DNA of 64,000 nt from Rotaria sordida (GCA_905250125.1 CAJNOL010000198.1:83201-147200); one strand, 5' to 3'. Counted from the first letter of the stretch, positions 37,501 through 50,242 are shown. Notes: generated by a model not told the origin, from the letters alone. Numbers and translations: made by a program.

Positions 37501-38264
37501 ATCAAATATTTTTCAATTTGAACTATTCATATTAAAACATCTAACATATTATCCTGACTAAAATTTTTAATTTTCTTATTGTCATCAGTTGAATTGGATT
37601 ATCATTTAATTTTTATTAAAGTGATAGTTTTGTTTTTGAAGAAAAGTTCTATTAATATTTTTCGGGTGTGAATCTTCTCTTCACCGACAACCTCACTCAC
37701 CCATACCTACATCCACATCTACACTCTGTAGCAAAACCCACAAAAATATTCTTTCTTAAGAAAAGTATCAGACCTAACAAAAGTAATGAAATATTCGGAA
37801 TTTATTGCAGAGTGAATGAATAAAAAAAATATACAGAAGGACTACGTCAGATCAGTCAACTTTGTGACCGACACACATATATTCATAATTATAGACGAAG
37901 TACGAAAAGAGAACAGTTTAGTACGAAGTTTTCTTATTGCAATACCTTTGCATTTATTCTATGAAACCTATTCCATTGCAAAATCTGAAAAGGTTTTATA
38001 CGAAACCATATTGAGATTTCGTATTTTCGGTCGTAACCTTATACGATTTAGTAAAGTACCACGAAAATATGTATGTTTCGTATGATGCCAATTTCTTTTT
38101 TTTGTCAGTGTGTGTGCATATAATTAATTTGAAAAATCGCTAGCAATAGTTTAAAAACCTAGTCTTCGAAGAATCTATTCAAGATTAGTGACTTGACAAT
38201 GTTTTTAATTCGGATTTCTATTAATGAAAATGTACAGGCAAGATTTAGTCATTCAAGTGAGCAA
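37501..38264. other. intergenic, includes G-rich/C-rich repeat block
   Basis: At 37668-37728, gggtgtgaatc is followed by cctcactcacccatacctac and atccacatctacac, a decayed CCCACA-type block. From about 37890 to 38080 short words tacgaaa/cgtatttcg recur, and the open frame there (37816-38085) looks repeat-derived. No gene is supported. Confidence 0.5.
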
Positions 38265-40942
38265 TTAGCAATTGCCATTGTTCTTCATCCATATTTCTAT
38301 CAACTTTATGTACCACAGATTGTTGCCAGTTTTTTCAACACTTTGAATACGAAAGATGGTTGCCATAGAAAAAAGAACTTCTTCTTCATCTCGATAAATA
38401 CTCTGGTATTCGATTCGTGCGAAAGGAATATTGAGAGGCAAACGAGTATCTACCGATATTTCGAAAACTACAGACACGTAACCTTTCTCGAGATCTGAAG
38501 TTCCTTCGCCGGCAAAGAACAGAGCGGCTTGGTGATTATTAGTTGTAGAGAGAAAGCTATTCATGGAAATAAGACTGCATTGGTATTGTTGCAGACGTTC
38601 AAGTTCTGTGTAAGGCATTATTTGCCCTCGATACAGTGCAAGGTTCGGCTGATCCTGAGGTAGTGATCGAAGGTAGTCAATTTGCAATCTGGCTAGTTGG
38701 TTGTGCAAATCATAGATAAAATAGCGCAGTTTGATGATTATATCATAATTTTCCTGTCGAAGAGCTTTATTCAGAGTTCGAAAGAGAAACCCATTGCGAC
38801 TGTACCACAAAACAGCATCTTCACTTCGATAGTTCTGTTCGAAATCATCTATTTGATTTAAATTGTTTCTGTTACCGGCGTATTTCAATCGGCACAGTTC
38901 GATGAGCTCTTCCTTGGCAAAGTCATTTGGTTCAAGTCGGAGAACTACATCGACGAGAACTTGAAATCTTAGGAACGATACATTGTTTGCATCCAAATAA
39001 CGAAAGTATAGTTGTCCACTGTCTGACGTAAAGCGATGTTGTTCATCAATAAGTTTAGCCCATGGACTAATAAGTGAACGAAACTGCTCATCTTCTTCAT
39101 CGATAGCAGTTGCTTCAAGGTACCAGTAGAATTCTGTGCGTTCTACTTTATCTATTCGAACTAATCCATGATATGAGACAATCACAATATCATCACCGAA
39201 AGATTGGCTGCTGTGAGAGAAAGTTGCATAAATCATTTTTTTACACTTTGTAGGAATATTGATCTTTTCCATAAGGGGTTGTCTGCATGGATCCTTCATA
39301 TCTCCCGTTGCAAAACATTTCGCGTTGCTTTCGTCGAAAGAGCAGCATGTGAATGCGTTTCTGGCAACAAGATAACCTACTAAAGAGGCCAGGTCTTCGA
39401 CTATTCGAATGTGGCATTGAGCTCCTCGATAAACAGAACGCAAGGTGCATTGCGCATCTGGCTTCTTAATCTGGTGTTCCACTTGGGACTTCAAATAGCA
39501 AGTACCATAGCGTAGTGTAAAAATTCTGCTTATATCTTTGCTGGATGAATTTGAAGTCAGATTCGGATAGATTGGATTAATTGTTGTGTACAAAGTGATA
39601 GGATTAGAAATATTATCAAGTAATTTCGAGATTGCTCCAAAGATTCCATGAACTGATGTTACGATATTTTTTTACTCTATGAATAAATAAGGTCCTATTG
39701 ACTATCTTAATTGATTTTGAGATCAAAAGAATGACTTTAAAGTATCGGAACGATGAACGCACACACGTTACACACATCTCAGTCGTTCTTTTTTTTTGAT
39801 TTATTACTTATGCGTTTCATATTGAGTTTACTAATATAATATAAAAATAATAAAGTGATAGAATATGCCCCATGGTGGTGATGAATGATATGATAGTACA
39901 AACAGTTATGAGTTTATCATGTTTGTATCTTGTCTCGATTAAAGGCTATTTTCACGTCATTATAACAAATGTACATGGAAGTTTTACGTGGATTCCAATC
40001 TCCTAACCAGTATCGCTATAGCTCCGGATGAAATAGCATATTGTCACTTCTAAGAACTTAATCTGAATTGCGAAAAGAGTAGTTGATGAGTTGGTATTCG
40101 TGTCACTGAAGGAATAGTTGTCTTTACTTTGTGCCGATAACTGTGACATGTCCGAAAAATATTTTCATGAAAATAAAAATCTCAGAGGGATTCTCATCGC
40201 TAAAACAGACTATGATATTATGTTCAATATAGAAGACATGTTCTAAAAGTTTTCGATACATTTCTTTAAAGAAAGCGAGTGTTTTTATTGACTGATATTT
40301 TGAGCAGATCAGTAGTCCAACTGATCAAAGTTCGCAAAGAACGTAACGATACTCTGTATACTAAAAGTTCTAATCTCATTAGGGAAAAATAGTCCTTGAT
40401 ACTCATACTTACTGCTTATTTTGTTGTTGGGTCTTCTGGTTCAAGTAAGTCAAAAACTCTCTTTTTGACACCTCAGTATGATGGAGGTGTGACAAAATAT
40501 TGAACAACATATAATACCAGACGTATTTAGCAATTTCGGTGGTTAAATCTAAATAACTTTGACGATATATTGGCCCGAATGTTAATGGATTTCCAATAGT
40601 AATAACACGATATGAAATATTGTTGTTAAAATGAATCAAATTTCCCTTTATATCAAACACATAAACAGTATCCGAGACATTGTGCAACACATCCTGGTAA
40701 CTGTCTATCATGTCACTTGAAATTATTACCATCAGTTTGTTCATAGTAGTTCGGTTTAATAATGATAAGAACCTCCGACATTCTTTATTGTTAGTAAACT
40801 CAATGACTTGAACATAATTCAAAATAACAATAAGTGCTGGGCAACAGTTGAGTGAGATTCCGATTAGAAGAACAATCGGTTGATACACTTTGTGAGTATT
40901 TCTGTTCACAAACAGACGATATTGAATCGGAGGTGTTACCAT
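38265..40942 (-). CDS. arginine-type ADP-ribosyltransferase with N-terminal domain
   Basis: Two exons, 40942-40413 and 39540-38265, are joined by a strong donor (gtaagtatg) and a ccag acceptor with agreeing phases, giving 601 residues. Residues about 390-595 are an ADP-ribosyltransferase domain: YAGNRNNLNQIDDFEQNY, LWYSRNGFLFRTLNKALR, then LYRGQ (the NAD-binding Arg, about 480), SMNSFLSTT (the S-T-S-like element) and RDEEEVLF (the E-x-E catalytic glutamates, about 563). The enzyme would transfer ADP-ribose from NAD to protein arginines. Exon 1 (CPALIVILNYVQVIEFTN onward) resembles the receiver-like N-terminal domain that often precedes this domain in rotifer proteins. The 869-bp intron is unusually long, so the two exons could instead be separate genes. 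The ATG follows a cacag site by six bases. A hydrophobic 31-codon frame (39557-39649) inside the intron has no clear role. Confidence 0.7.
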
Positions 40943-43900
40943 CAATAGCTGTGAACAAATCTTATATCACTGAGAATATGACTTAACTAAAATACAAAGA
41001 GAAGTCTATCTTTTTATCAAGTACCACAATCAAGAGAATGTGTGAAAAGAGAACAGTCAACTAAGGTTTTACTTTACTCCTACTTATTGCTTCAGACAGA
41101 TATTGCTAAGAGAGAACGAGTCAATTTTACTTTGTATGCCTGATGCAATTAACAGTGTTTAACTAAGGTATATATAGAGAGATATTTGTAATTTATGTAT
41201 ATTTTTCTCGGTTTTCTTGTCTCCTGATTTGACATAAAAGCTCTCTAGTAAGCGAGGTTAATAGTTAAGGCTAGCTCATTTTCACTAGACAAACAGAAAG
41301 GAAAAAGATGTAATTCGCATAAGGTATAAAAAAGTCAAAAACACAAGTAAGAAACGAAATATATATTCTTCACTCTCAAGTCTACTTGCAACAATATCTA
41401 TTTTTTACCAGCGCACTTAAGTATGATTAGATGAGGAGCGACCGTATACACTCGTGCAACAACACTATGAGGAATATTCTAAGTCAATATGTGTTAAATT
41501 GATATCCGAATTAAAATTGATGTAGAAGAATGTAGGCGATTGGACTACCATTTCGTAGGCTTTCATTAAGAAAGATGATTTTTGACGAATTTTCATCTAT
41601 ACTGTGAGCTGAATAGAAACAGAGTAGAAAAGAGTAGCTGGATGATCAGCACCATTTGGAGAAGTTTGATCAAACGAATAGCTCTCATATTTATACGCGG
41701 AACTTTTTAAATTATACAATTCTTTACCTGCTCAGTCTCTAGTATTTATTCATAAACACTTGTGATCATTCAGACGTAATGAAGCATATGCACATGTTGT
41801 TCGAAATGTATATTTTTCGATGGGCATAACCAGCCATATGTTTGCCAAAACTCTCAAGCGCTTTTTGTGCAGAGAAAGCGGAAGCAAGACAACTTTAGGT
41901 GCAAATGTACCCTTCCGATTTTCGTGACTCCTCTATCATTGACAAACCCGTAATGATAAAGTAGACAGACTATGGTTTACATTCAACATTCTAGCGTAAG
42001 AGCTGGCAGAAATCCTAAAGACGCATTCTTCAATTATTGATATTCTTGACTTCTATCACTTGAAACAAAAACATAGCCTTGAACAGCTCCATGATCAGTT
42101 GAAAAATCCTCATTCAGTTGATGAATGACAAATAGAAAACATTACATCTATAATACTTGCAAGCAACATTCATTGTTTAAAAATACGCACGTACACTAAA
42201 CCAAACTCATGTTTTGTTTCGATGATGTCTTTTCTGCTTTTTTTTCTACTAGAATAATGCATCTATTAATACGTTCATTTACTGATACTGCTCTGGTAAG
42301 AATAGCTTTTATTTCAACTGAAGTAAATATGCATGATAATCAATAGAAAAAATATTACCATGTGAAATGATGAATCATTACATAGTTGCTTATGTCAGCA
42401 ATTGGTAACAGAACTGAGGAGACCACGTTGGCATACAAAAAATGATCGAAAAATATGAAACGTGGAGCTTATTTACCTGAAAGAAAATGAATTTAATGTC
42501 TACCTTTTCTAGCCTAAGTCGACGAATGCCAAGAACGATGACAAAAGGACGTTAATAGTAAAGAGAAAATCCGAGGTCAACTTTTGCTCTAATACAAATA
42601 TTAATTATTCCCTTTTCTGAAAGAAAGGGTTATATCCAAGAAAATATCTTTAAAGTTTGTCAGCTCAAGTCAATCAGATTTCAGACACAATATATCCAAC
42701 AGAAAAACATCTATTCCTTGTGTGCGGGTGTGTGCGGGTGGGCCAATGAATAAAACACCATTAATACTCACATCCACGCCCACACCCGTACCCACACCTT
42801 TTCGTTGTCGATTCATCTCTCTCACATGATGGAAGAGAACCTCGTCCGTCGAAATTTTGGCATACTAGTTCTCGTGAAAATAAATTTCTCTTTTCGTCGA
42901 ATCGATTGGTCTGTTGGTGTGAAGTATTAGTCTTTAAATTTCAGTAGCATCGATGACAATCGCATTAAAATCTTATTCACAACAAACGATAATCAACGTT
43001 TCAAAGACTTCTAGGTTCAACTAGTGTCGCAGTCACCAATGGAACTCGAGGAGGTCAGCATCGTAGTACAGATATTCAAACGAAAACTGAAATAGTATTA
43101 ACAACTTGAAGGTAGATCTATGAGTATGTGTTGAATGAGCACCATTAGGAAAAATATTTGATAGATGAAGTTTGTGGAGCTTGCTCCAGATGAATCTTGC
43201 AGCTTTTAGATATTCATGTGAGTAACGGGGAAATGTAGACCCAGAACCACACACTCGCTTACATCGACACCCACATCCATTCTCATATCCAAAATAGTTA
43301 GACAGAAAAAAAAACTCGTAGTCATCTAAGATCACATTTTGCTATTTGAAGTCAACATCGACATTTTCAAATCTTGCACTTGATGCCTTTATTGTTTCTT
43401 GGATGGTTGTAGTGTCCTTTATCTTACTTTTGCACGCTATCCTGTACATGAAAAACTTCTTGTCGATGATCAATTCTTTCTTTAGTACAGGAGAAGAAAA
43501 ATCAAAACACGATGACAACATATAATAAGTCATCACAATATGAAGTGTACCATGTAGATGAGTTGTACAGCCGGCAAAGTTTTTTCAGGATTTTTTATTT
43601 CGATCTTCTTCACTTTTGGTCTTTGACCAGTGAATTAGTAAGAAGAGAATATTACAATTACACATTCGACTTGAATTGTTAGTATTAGAAGAATATGATA
43701 ACACTTCCAAAGGAAAAAAAAACAAAATTTAACATCCTAAACTCATTAAAACAAACACGGATGAGGACCAAAATCGGGCATTGTTACAAATGATTAAATA
43801 AGCTCCGCACTCTACTCGTACGCAAGTATTAATCTAGTGCCAAAAGTGAGATAATTTGTAGGTATCTTTCCAATTCCAATTGATTGTAAATTTTACCGGT

Positions 43901-44036
43901 ATTAATTATATGAAAACATCAATTATTCTAATGATTTTGATGTAAAAAGTTACAAGTTTTCTTCATAAAAAAACCACAAATAATTTTAATTATTAGACAA
44001 ATGACAAGTAAAGTAAGACCATAGATAACATGAAAA
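40943..44036. other. 3.1 kb intergenic, repeat remnants
   Basis: No convincing exon. Two decayed CCCACA/GGGTGT blocks are listed separately. Short minus-strand readings at about 41610-41670 and 43130-43170 share a P-N-G-A motif (SPNGADHP and FPNGAHS), hinting at two copies of a dead coding sequence, but I cannot assign them. The frames 43033-43335 and 43342-43536 are not supported as genes. Confidence 0.45.
42720..42800. repeat. telomere-like interstitial repeat
   Basis: The run tgtgcgggtgtgtgcgggtg and, 30 bases later in the opposite sense, acgcccacacccgtacccac form an inverted pair of decayed TGTGGG-type tracts. A third tract, cgacacccacatcc, lies at 43266-43280. The resemblance to bdelloid telomere repeats is from memory. 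Confidence 0.5.
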
Positions 44037-45003
44037 TCATCTTGCCAAAGGAACAATGCGTTGTGGTCGTCGCCACCATAAGATTTGATCTTTCACTGTA
44101 CGACGAAAACGAGGTGATGAAAACATGAAAAGATAGAATCGTCCCTAAAAACGCACGACAAAAACTGAACATTATAATTCACAAAACACTTACTGCATAG
44201 GCAACTGAACCAAAAAGATAAGTAATGTTAGAAGCCAATGCCTCCTTGGCTTTTCGATCAGCACTCTTTTCATTATTCATCGTAATAATTGCATAAGCAT
44301 TGTAAATAACATATGGACTAAGACCTATTAAGGTAAGCAAAACTTGAATGAAAATTATCATTGTCAATTGTCGGTCAATACGTAGACGCGTGAGAATAAT
44401 TGTTTTTCTTATGTTTCGATAAGCTAAGATTCCAAATGTCATCGTTATTAAAATAGGTATACCACTGAGAATAATACCGAGGAAAAATACAGTATAAACA
44501 TAAAATGCATCAGTGGTATAAATACAAACGCCTGTAATTGGTGACATGTCCTGATAATATAACCAAAGGGTACTATGAAGCCACCAGATAATAACAACGG
44601 ACAAAGAAGCTCGATATGCATTTTTAATACTGCTCCATTGACGAAATCGAACATGTTGCGATGTGATTAGAAACTGATCAATAGTAGACAAACATACACA
44701 AGCCAAAGGAATTGTACTAAAACTTGCAAGAAAAAAATAACGAACCTTGCACCAAACGATAGAAATACGCGCCATGTCAATGTCTAGATATGCGGCAACG
44801 ACACGTGGACCAAAGGCAGTCATAAATTGACCACATTCATGTATAGCGGCAATAATAAAATAGAATGTACATGGAGTCTTTCGGTAATAGGATACTTTCG
44901 TAAACATGAACACCTGCATCACACTACCCATAAGCCCTATAATCACGAAAAATAGACCAACATTGAGCGTAATTAGTCGATTAATATAGTCCAATGACGT
45001 CAT
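44037..45003 (-). CDS. divergent rhodopsin-like GPCR
   Basis: Two exons, 45003-44194 and 44144-44037, separated by a 49-bp intron in phase 0, give 305 residues. Seven hydrophobic segments are visible. TM1 is LNVGLFFVIIGLMGSVMQVF and TM3 ends STIDQFLITSQHVRFRQW, so DRY is replaced by IDQF. TM4 includes SVVIIWWLHSTLWLYYQD, and TM6 has FIQVLLTLIGLSPYVIY with a proline bend. TM7 runs NITYLFGSVAYAGRFYLFMF, lacking NPxxY. The tail SSPRFRRTVKDQILWWRR ends in QRIVPLAR. Such short receptors with lost DRY are common in bdelloid expansions. Ligand unknown. The next gene upstream on this strand is 13 kb away. Confidence 0.85.
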
Positions 45004-46015
45004 TAGTTATTTTGCCAATCAACACACTAGAAATCGAAGAATGTCACCTTAAAAGTGTTAGAAACCATTATACCTATGTAGTTTATACGCAACTACATAA
45101 GATCCCTCCGCCGGCAAAAACCGATTTCACGTCGGATACATTTAAATTGCCAGAAATTTTCAGGATATGTTGGAGTAGTAGTGAAGAGACTATGCTAAAA
45201 TTTTCATTTATATAACATAACATTTGAGAGAGATATCTATTAAACAGAAATCAGCAATAGTTCATTTGGCAACTCAAAATTTTCTTTCGATCCTCTTAGT
45301 ATATATTTATTCGTTTCTTTTTTTTATTTAGAAGAGTGTGTCAGGATAGAGGAGATGACAGCGAAGAAAAGGAATTACAAGTCCAATTTCTCGAGAAACT
45401 CTTAATAAATAGCGTTCTAATAATAATAGTGCTGTTTTATATACTAACAAAAAAATCGTAATTGAAAAAAGCAGCTTTGTCATGATTCGCACCATGGGAT
45501 GTTCTTTCAAATTAAATAAGGTAATTGGTTACAAATAAGCTTCTTAGGAAATTGTGAGATGCACAATTAAAAAAAAACATAAACAGAGAAATAAACATAA
45601 GGTTTTCTGTTTTTTTCTAAAGATAGCATAGTTTTCAAGAATGTGATGATAAAAATCATAAAAAATTTTGGCTAAAAGAATGTACCGAGTAAAAAAATAA
45701 TCTCATTTATGAAAGATCAGACCTCGGTCTATCCTCCTAGGCATATATCTTGATTTTGATCATTTTGACGGAAATTGACTTTTTTTTGACAGGGAGTGGA
45801 CTTTAAAAAAAGAATGTCGGAATGTAGGTCTATCTATTAATCTATACTTATGCGTTCAATGTCAGATCGATAAGTTTTCCAAAGTTTGAGCAAACTATAG
45901 AGCTAGTTTTTTGACAAGAGTAAAAGTAAAATGACTAATCAAATCGGAATTTCTCGTGTGAGAAATATTGATATGTAGTTAGACAAATGAGTGCTCTCTA
46001 TTCAAATGAATACTT
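45004..46015. other. intergenic, no supported gene
   Basis: A 60-codon minus frame at 45328-45510 encodes one hydrophobic helix (LLFSITIFLLVYKTALLLLE) with basic flanks. It could be a tiny membrane protein, but nothing else supports it. No repeat structure is evident. Confidence 0.4.
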
Positions 46016-46445
46016 TATTTATCCATGAAAGAGAACGGTGATAACATTTCCATTCAAGACTTCTGCAGAAAAAGGATTGACGTTGATAAAATACGAGAGT
46101 ATAGTGAAAAAAATGATGGTAATGCTGAAGCCGCTTTGATGTCTCGAGGTCTTGAGAAAAAAGCTACTGACGTGATCTCTACAGAATTAAAATGTGCAAC
46201 ACCGCGTAGTTACTGTTACTAATTAATTACAGAATATCGCTTTATTCTATCTATTTTGAAACGCATTTCTTCATTATTCTTTTATTTAGTCCTTCAAAAA
46301 TGCATCTAGAAAATAGTACATATATGAAAACGAGGTATTATTGATATACGGTCTGTGAATAGAGAGGGAGCTGTCCAAATTTCTACCTCTATAATTCCAC
46401 ACTCCGTTTAGATTGTATTTTACAATAAAAAGTATTGCTGTTATA
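46016..46445. mobile_element. copy of the dispersed TIR-end element family
   Basis: From about 46150 to 46440 this aligns in order with about 57510-57975: gagaaaaaagct, aaaatgtg, a tattctatctatt block, cttcattattctttt/cttcaccatccttta, cggtctgtga and the terminal tttagattgtattttacaa. The 65-codon frame at 46025-46222 overlaps the left part. Its segment EKKATDVISTELKC has a diverged counterpart in the other copy, so the family may once have had a coding part. No transposase domain is recognised. Confidence 0.55.
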
Positions 46446-46899
46446 AGAAATGCATGCACAAATAGAGAAAAAAAAGAAAAAAACGTTTTAATTTCTCACA
46501 TACGAGCACTGCACCTTTTTCTTTATTCTAACTTGAAGGCAAATTTTTCACAAGAAACAACGTAATTGAACGAACAAGAAAAACAATTTGTATGTGTAGG
46601 AGTGCATATTAAAAAAATAGGCGAAAGTGGAAGATAAAAAAGCGAATCATTTCAACTGTCTGAAACATCATTTATGCTAAAGATAATACAATCTTCCACA
46701 TCTTAGATAGAAAAAATGAGTAAGAAAAAGAAAGAAATGAAATGTCAAAAATAAATGAAGGCATGGATGAAGATTAAACGACTTAACAACTACTGGAAAA
46801 AAACCAAGAAAGAGATAGACATGAAATAGAATAGAAAGAAGGAAGGAAAGATAGAGAGAAGTAGATATCAGAGAAAACGCACCGAAATACGACGTTCAT

Positions 46900-47290
46900 T
46901 AAATCATCAATAACCTTGTCCCGCCATCACTTCGCTGCACCGTACCGAGGTTGATGTGCGCCTACAAAATAAAACGAACTTACATTTTTCGTAACCCGTT
47001 CATTATGTATTCTATTTACATGACCAAGTCATCTCAGCCGATTCCTTCTCAGAATATTTTCTAGGTAAGACTATACAGTTAGATGGAGCACCGTTTTATT
47101 TCACATACTGTCTCCTAGTGTAACATCAATGCTGGTTTCCAGTCATCGCATGTAAAAAGTATTGAGTCTTCTCTCTTCAGGCATTGTGAATGTCCATATT
47201 TCACTTCCATAGAGAAGTATTGATAAGTGACAGGCTCAAAAAACTCTCAATTTGGCTTCTACTAAACCAGTTTTTCTCTAGAAGATTATT
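46900..47290 (-). mobile_element. LINE fragment, 3' part of reverse-transcriptase ORF
   Basis: The minus-strand reading LLYGSEIWTFTMPEERRLN, then NILRRNRLR, LGHVNRI and later AHQPRYGAAK, is the well-known tail of the ORF in several non-LTR retrotransposons (compare the LLYGSE.W and RRLRWLGHV.RM motifs). In-frame stops interrupt it at MR/LET, after GDSM, in HLTV/SYL and in RLR/LGHV, two or three of them at positions where Trp is expected. The copy is truncated on both sides and dead. Confidence 0.8.
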
Positions 47291-47389
47291 TTACACAGAA
47301 TAATAAATGTGGATGGATATGATTGGAGCCGAAACACTTTTCTTCGACGGACTAGGAGAAAAAAGTCCTCAAAAATGAAAAACGCCATT

Positions 47390-47718
47390 TTTCAAGTCTA
47401 AGAAGGATTTATGAGCGTCAGATTTCAATAGTGTCATATAAGAGAACATAAAACTCTGAACACAACGAAGGGTTGTCGCGTTTTCTACGGCCATTCCTCG
47501 CAAAGGCACAAGCATCACAAAAAAAACAATAAAAATACGATCTTTTTTTAAAAAATCGCTAAAAAAAAAGGCATTTTTTCATTTGTTGAGATGCGCGTAA
47601 CTTTGTAAACAATGGTTGTAGAAAGTGTAACGACCCTCATTTTACTTAACATTTCATGCTCTCTAAGATGGTACTATAGACAGCTGACTCTCGCAAATCC
47701 TTCTTGAATCTAAAAAGA
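47390..47718. repeat. foldback element
   Basis: The arms 47392-47446 and 47665-47718 pair imperfectly (agtctaagaaggattt against aaatccttcttgaatct; the gtcat.ta blocks follow). The interior is A/T homopolymer-rich. It lies immediately beside the LINE fragment. Confidence 0.6.
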
Positions 47719-48793
47719 ATCATTTTCTTATTTTTTTTTTAGGATCTTGTGTCTCCCAGTCCATCTATAAATTGTGGTGTAAAATGCACCAGATAGAGAA
47801 ATTGACTGACTATTTAAATGATTATTTGGATTTTAGATAGATGCGTAACGTAGTAGGAAAACAAACAGAATACTTTTCTCTTATAATTTTATTTAGTACT
47901 GTATATATATATGCACTATACGATACAATCAAATGAGTTCGATGTCTTCAAATAGACCAATAAATTCTGTTTCCTATGTAGACACACCTGTATAACATAT
48001 AATACTCGAAACTGACTTGATGTGAAATAAGTACATTTTGCTGCTTTCAACACTGTCGTGAAAGATATTTGTAAGTGTATTCAACAGTTGGGTGATGTTC
48101 AAGAAATGTCGAACAAGGCAATCAAGCATACTAGTGGTATGCATCCATGATTAGTTATCCGTCTCTTATGAACAAGTTTTCAAATATATTGCTGTTTACA
48201 CACCATAATGTTCATATGATTCTAGAATTCGTCCAATAAGATCCGAATTAGAATGAAAAATCATTGTAATATGAATATATATGAAAACATCTACACATAT
48301 TTACAAAAATTTTCTTTGTTAGAAAATCTAAGTTGAACTTGGAGTATTTATAAATATTTCAAAGAATTGATTAGACGTACGAGTCATATTAGATGGCATA
48401 ATTAAGAAAAATTCATCAATAATAAATTAAATGACAGATCTTAGTTCGATTAAAATTGACAACTGCTTTTTAATCAATAAAAGAGTTTAAAGGTGGACAT
48501 CTGTAAATGTATCAAATGATTGGTTAATTCACTTTACTTATTATATTCGACGATTGATAATATTGAAAATTATTGCAAACAATGGATAGCAAAAATTTTA
48601 TATATATTTAGTAATTGATTATAACTTCGATCAATTTAATGAGAAAAAAATCAATGACAAGAAAAGCTTAAATTATTCATACATGACAAAGTATAGGGAA
48701 AAAAAGAAATGCATATTTCAATTAGCAGTCATTGTTTGATAAAAATGAATAGCTCAAATAGTTTTCTTTTTATGAAATAAAAAATAATTTTCT
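47719..48793. other. intergenic upstream of the UPF0488/HAUS4 pair
   Basis: AT-rich, no open frame of note. It should contain the promoter for the two-gene unit, but no element is identifiable. Confidence 0.5.
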
Positions 48794-48812
48794 ACTTAAT
48801 CATATTTTTCAG
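48794..48812 (+). promoter_or_regulatory. candidate trans-splice acceptor at UPF0488 ATG
   Basis: The string cttaatcatatttttcag ends directly at the ATG. A 3' splice site touching the start codon with no upstream exon visible is what spliced-leader addition would use. A conventional noncoding exon upstream is the alternative. Confidence 0.45.
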
Positions 48813-50242
48813 ATGGCATCGAAAACACAAAAAACAAAAGAATCAGTATCGACTGCTGTAAGTTATTTAAATCTAAGTATACAAATTTTCCTTTTATTAT
48901 TGTTTCTATCTATAGGCATTACCGATAGTAACAGATCCAGAAATGGCTGAACGTTTTGAACGTGAACTTGCTTGGTGTGTTGGACAACTTGAATGTATGA
49001 TGAGATCATCATCAACAAAAGATAAAGATCCTGGTAAGTTTTATTTAATTAATTTGAAGATCATAATTACTCTTAGAAATAAAACAAACATTCGTGCAAT
49101 TTGCTTTGAAAAAAGTTTTTATTCACTGTTGTGTACTTCGTCATATATTTTCATGACTTGTTACTGTCGAAGTTAAGGATAACTCCCCTCTTTCTTTGGT
49201 TCTCGAAGAGGATATAATTGATTCATCTGAAATTTTTACCAAGGATAGAAAACTAAAAATAAGAAGATATGTGTCCGAGGAAAAAAAATTTAAAGAGAAT
49301 TTTTCATAGGTCTCGCTTACGACTTTCTTCTAACTTTATCAATCAGATTGAAAAATTTTTTGTAGATGCCTTAAATTACATTTCACAGCTGATTTTGAGC
49401 GTTTTCAAAAATTTCGAGGCTCGGATTCAAAACCTAGACGTTGTCGTTCAGGACTGTATAAATTTGGATAAGAAGGTCAAAAATGAAAAAAGCCGATCTC
49501 ACTTCAAGAGAATGCTTGCGTGGTAACAATTTCAGCTCGATCGAACAAAGTTATAAGGATATAGTAAACGAGTGCAATGTAGTCCTGTAGAAAACCCGAG
49601 TTTTTTTAAAAACTTTTTCCTTCCGAACCTGTATCTCGTTATTTTAGATGCTCTGTCTGTAGTAAAAATTTCAAACGGATCAGTTATACTCTTATCGAGA
49701 AAACAGGCGATGCCATTAAATAGTACTGGATAGTTGAAGCTAAGATCCTACAAAAATTGTTAGTAACATCAAGTTTAAAATCAAATATATATAATTTATT
49801 TGTGGAATATTAAAAAAAAGATAGAGAACACATATTTTGTAATATTCACTATCTTTATAATTTAACTTATTTTAAGAAATAAACAATATGAAAAATTTAT
49901 TTATAGCTCGATCAGCTTTACAAACTTTAACAAATCCTAAAACATCTTTAATTCGTAAACGACAAATGATGCAACAATTATTTGGTGATTATCGTCAAAA
50001 AATGCATGTTGAAGATGTAGCTAGACAAAAACGTATGTATACTAATATTATCATTTTTTTTGTAAATATTTTACATTTTATTACTAGATCATAATCAAAT
50101 ACGAGTAAATACAAAAAGTGAAATTCCATTATCTTCACGTTTTGTTCGTCGTATTCATCATAATAATGATTCAATAACAATAAAAGACAATACATTTTCA
50201 TTTAATTTTGATATTCCATTATCGGATATGGATAAAAATTAA
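48813..50242 (+). CDS. UPF0488 / C8orf33 homologue
   Basis: Four exons, 48813-48857, 48916-49033, 49907-50032 and 50088-50242, all GT-AG with compatible phases; 147 residues. The central block AERFERELAWCVGQLE (about 25-41) followed by ALQTLTNPKTSLIRKRQMMQ and FGDYRQKMHVED matches the conserved core of vertebrate C8orf33 (UPF0488). There ...FEREL.WC..QLE and K..L..KRQ.M...FGDYR.KM are signature words. The tail SFNFDIPLSDMD is acidic. Molecular function is unknown. Intron 3 (873 bp) is enlarged by a repeat. The HAUS4-like gene starts 38 bases after the stop. Confidence 0.8.
49450..49715. repeat. dispersed intronic repeat, copy B
   Basis: In intron 3 of the UPF0488 gene; related to 8560-8830 in the TIR gene (see copy A). 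The same orientation relative to the plus strand and the same block order are kept. Confidence 0.5.

Noticed and set aside
37816-38085. 89-codon frame after the transporter
   Set aside because: It coincides with recurring tacgaaa/cgtattt words, so openness is likely due to the repeat.
39557-39649. Short hydrophobic frame like a signal peptide before the ADP-ribosyltransferase exon
   Set aside because: It lies in the proposed intron, is only 31 codons and has no splice join supported by phase. Not used in the model.
43033-43536. Two minus-strand frames of 100 and 64 codons
   Set aside because: One runs through a telomere-like tract, and neither has a domain or conserved splice borders.
45328-45510. 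60-codon frame with one hydrophobic helix
   Set aside because: A single hydrophobic run is common by chance in T-rich DNA; no other support.
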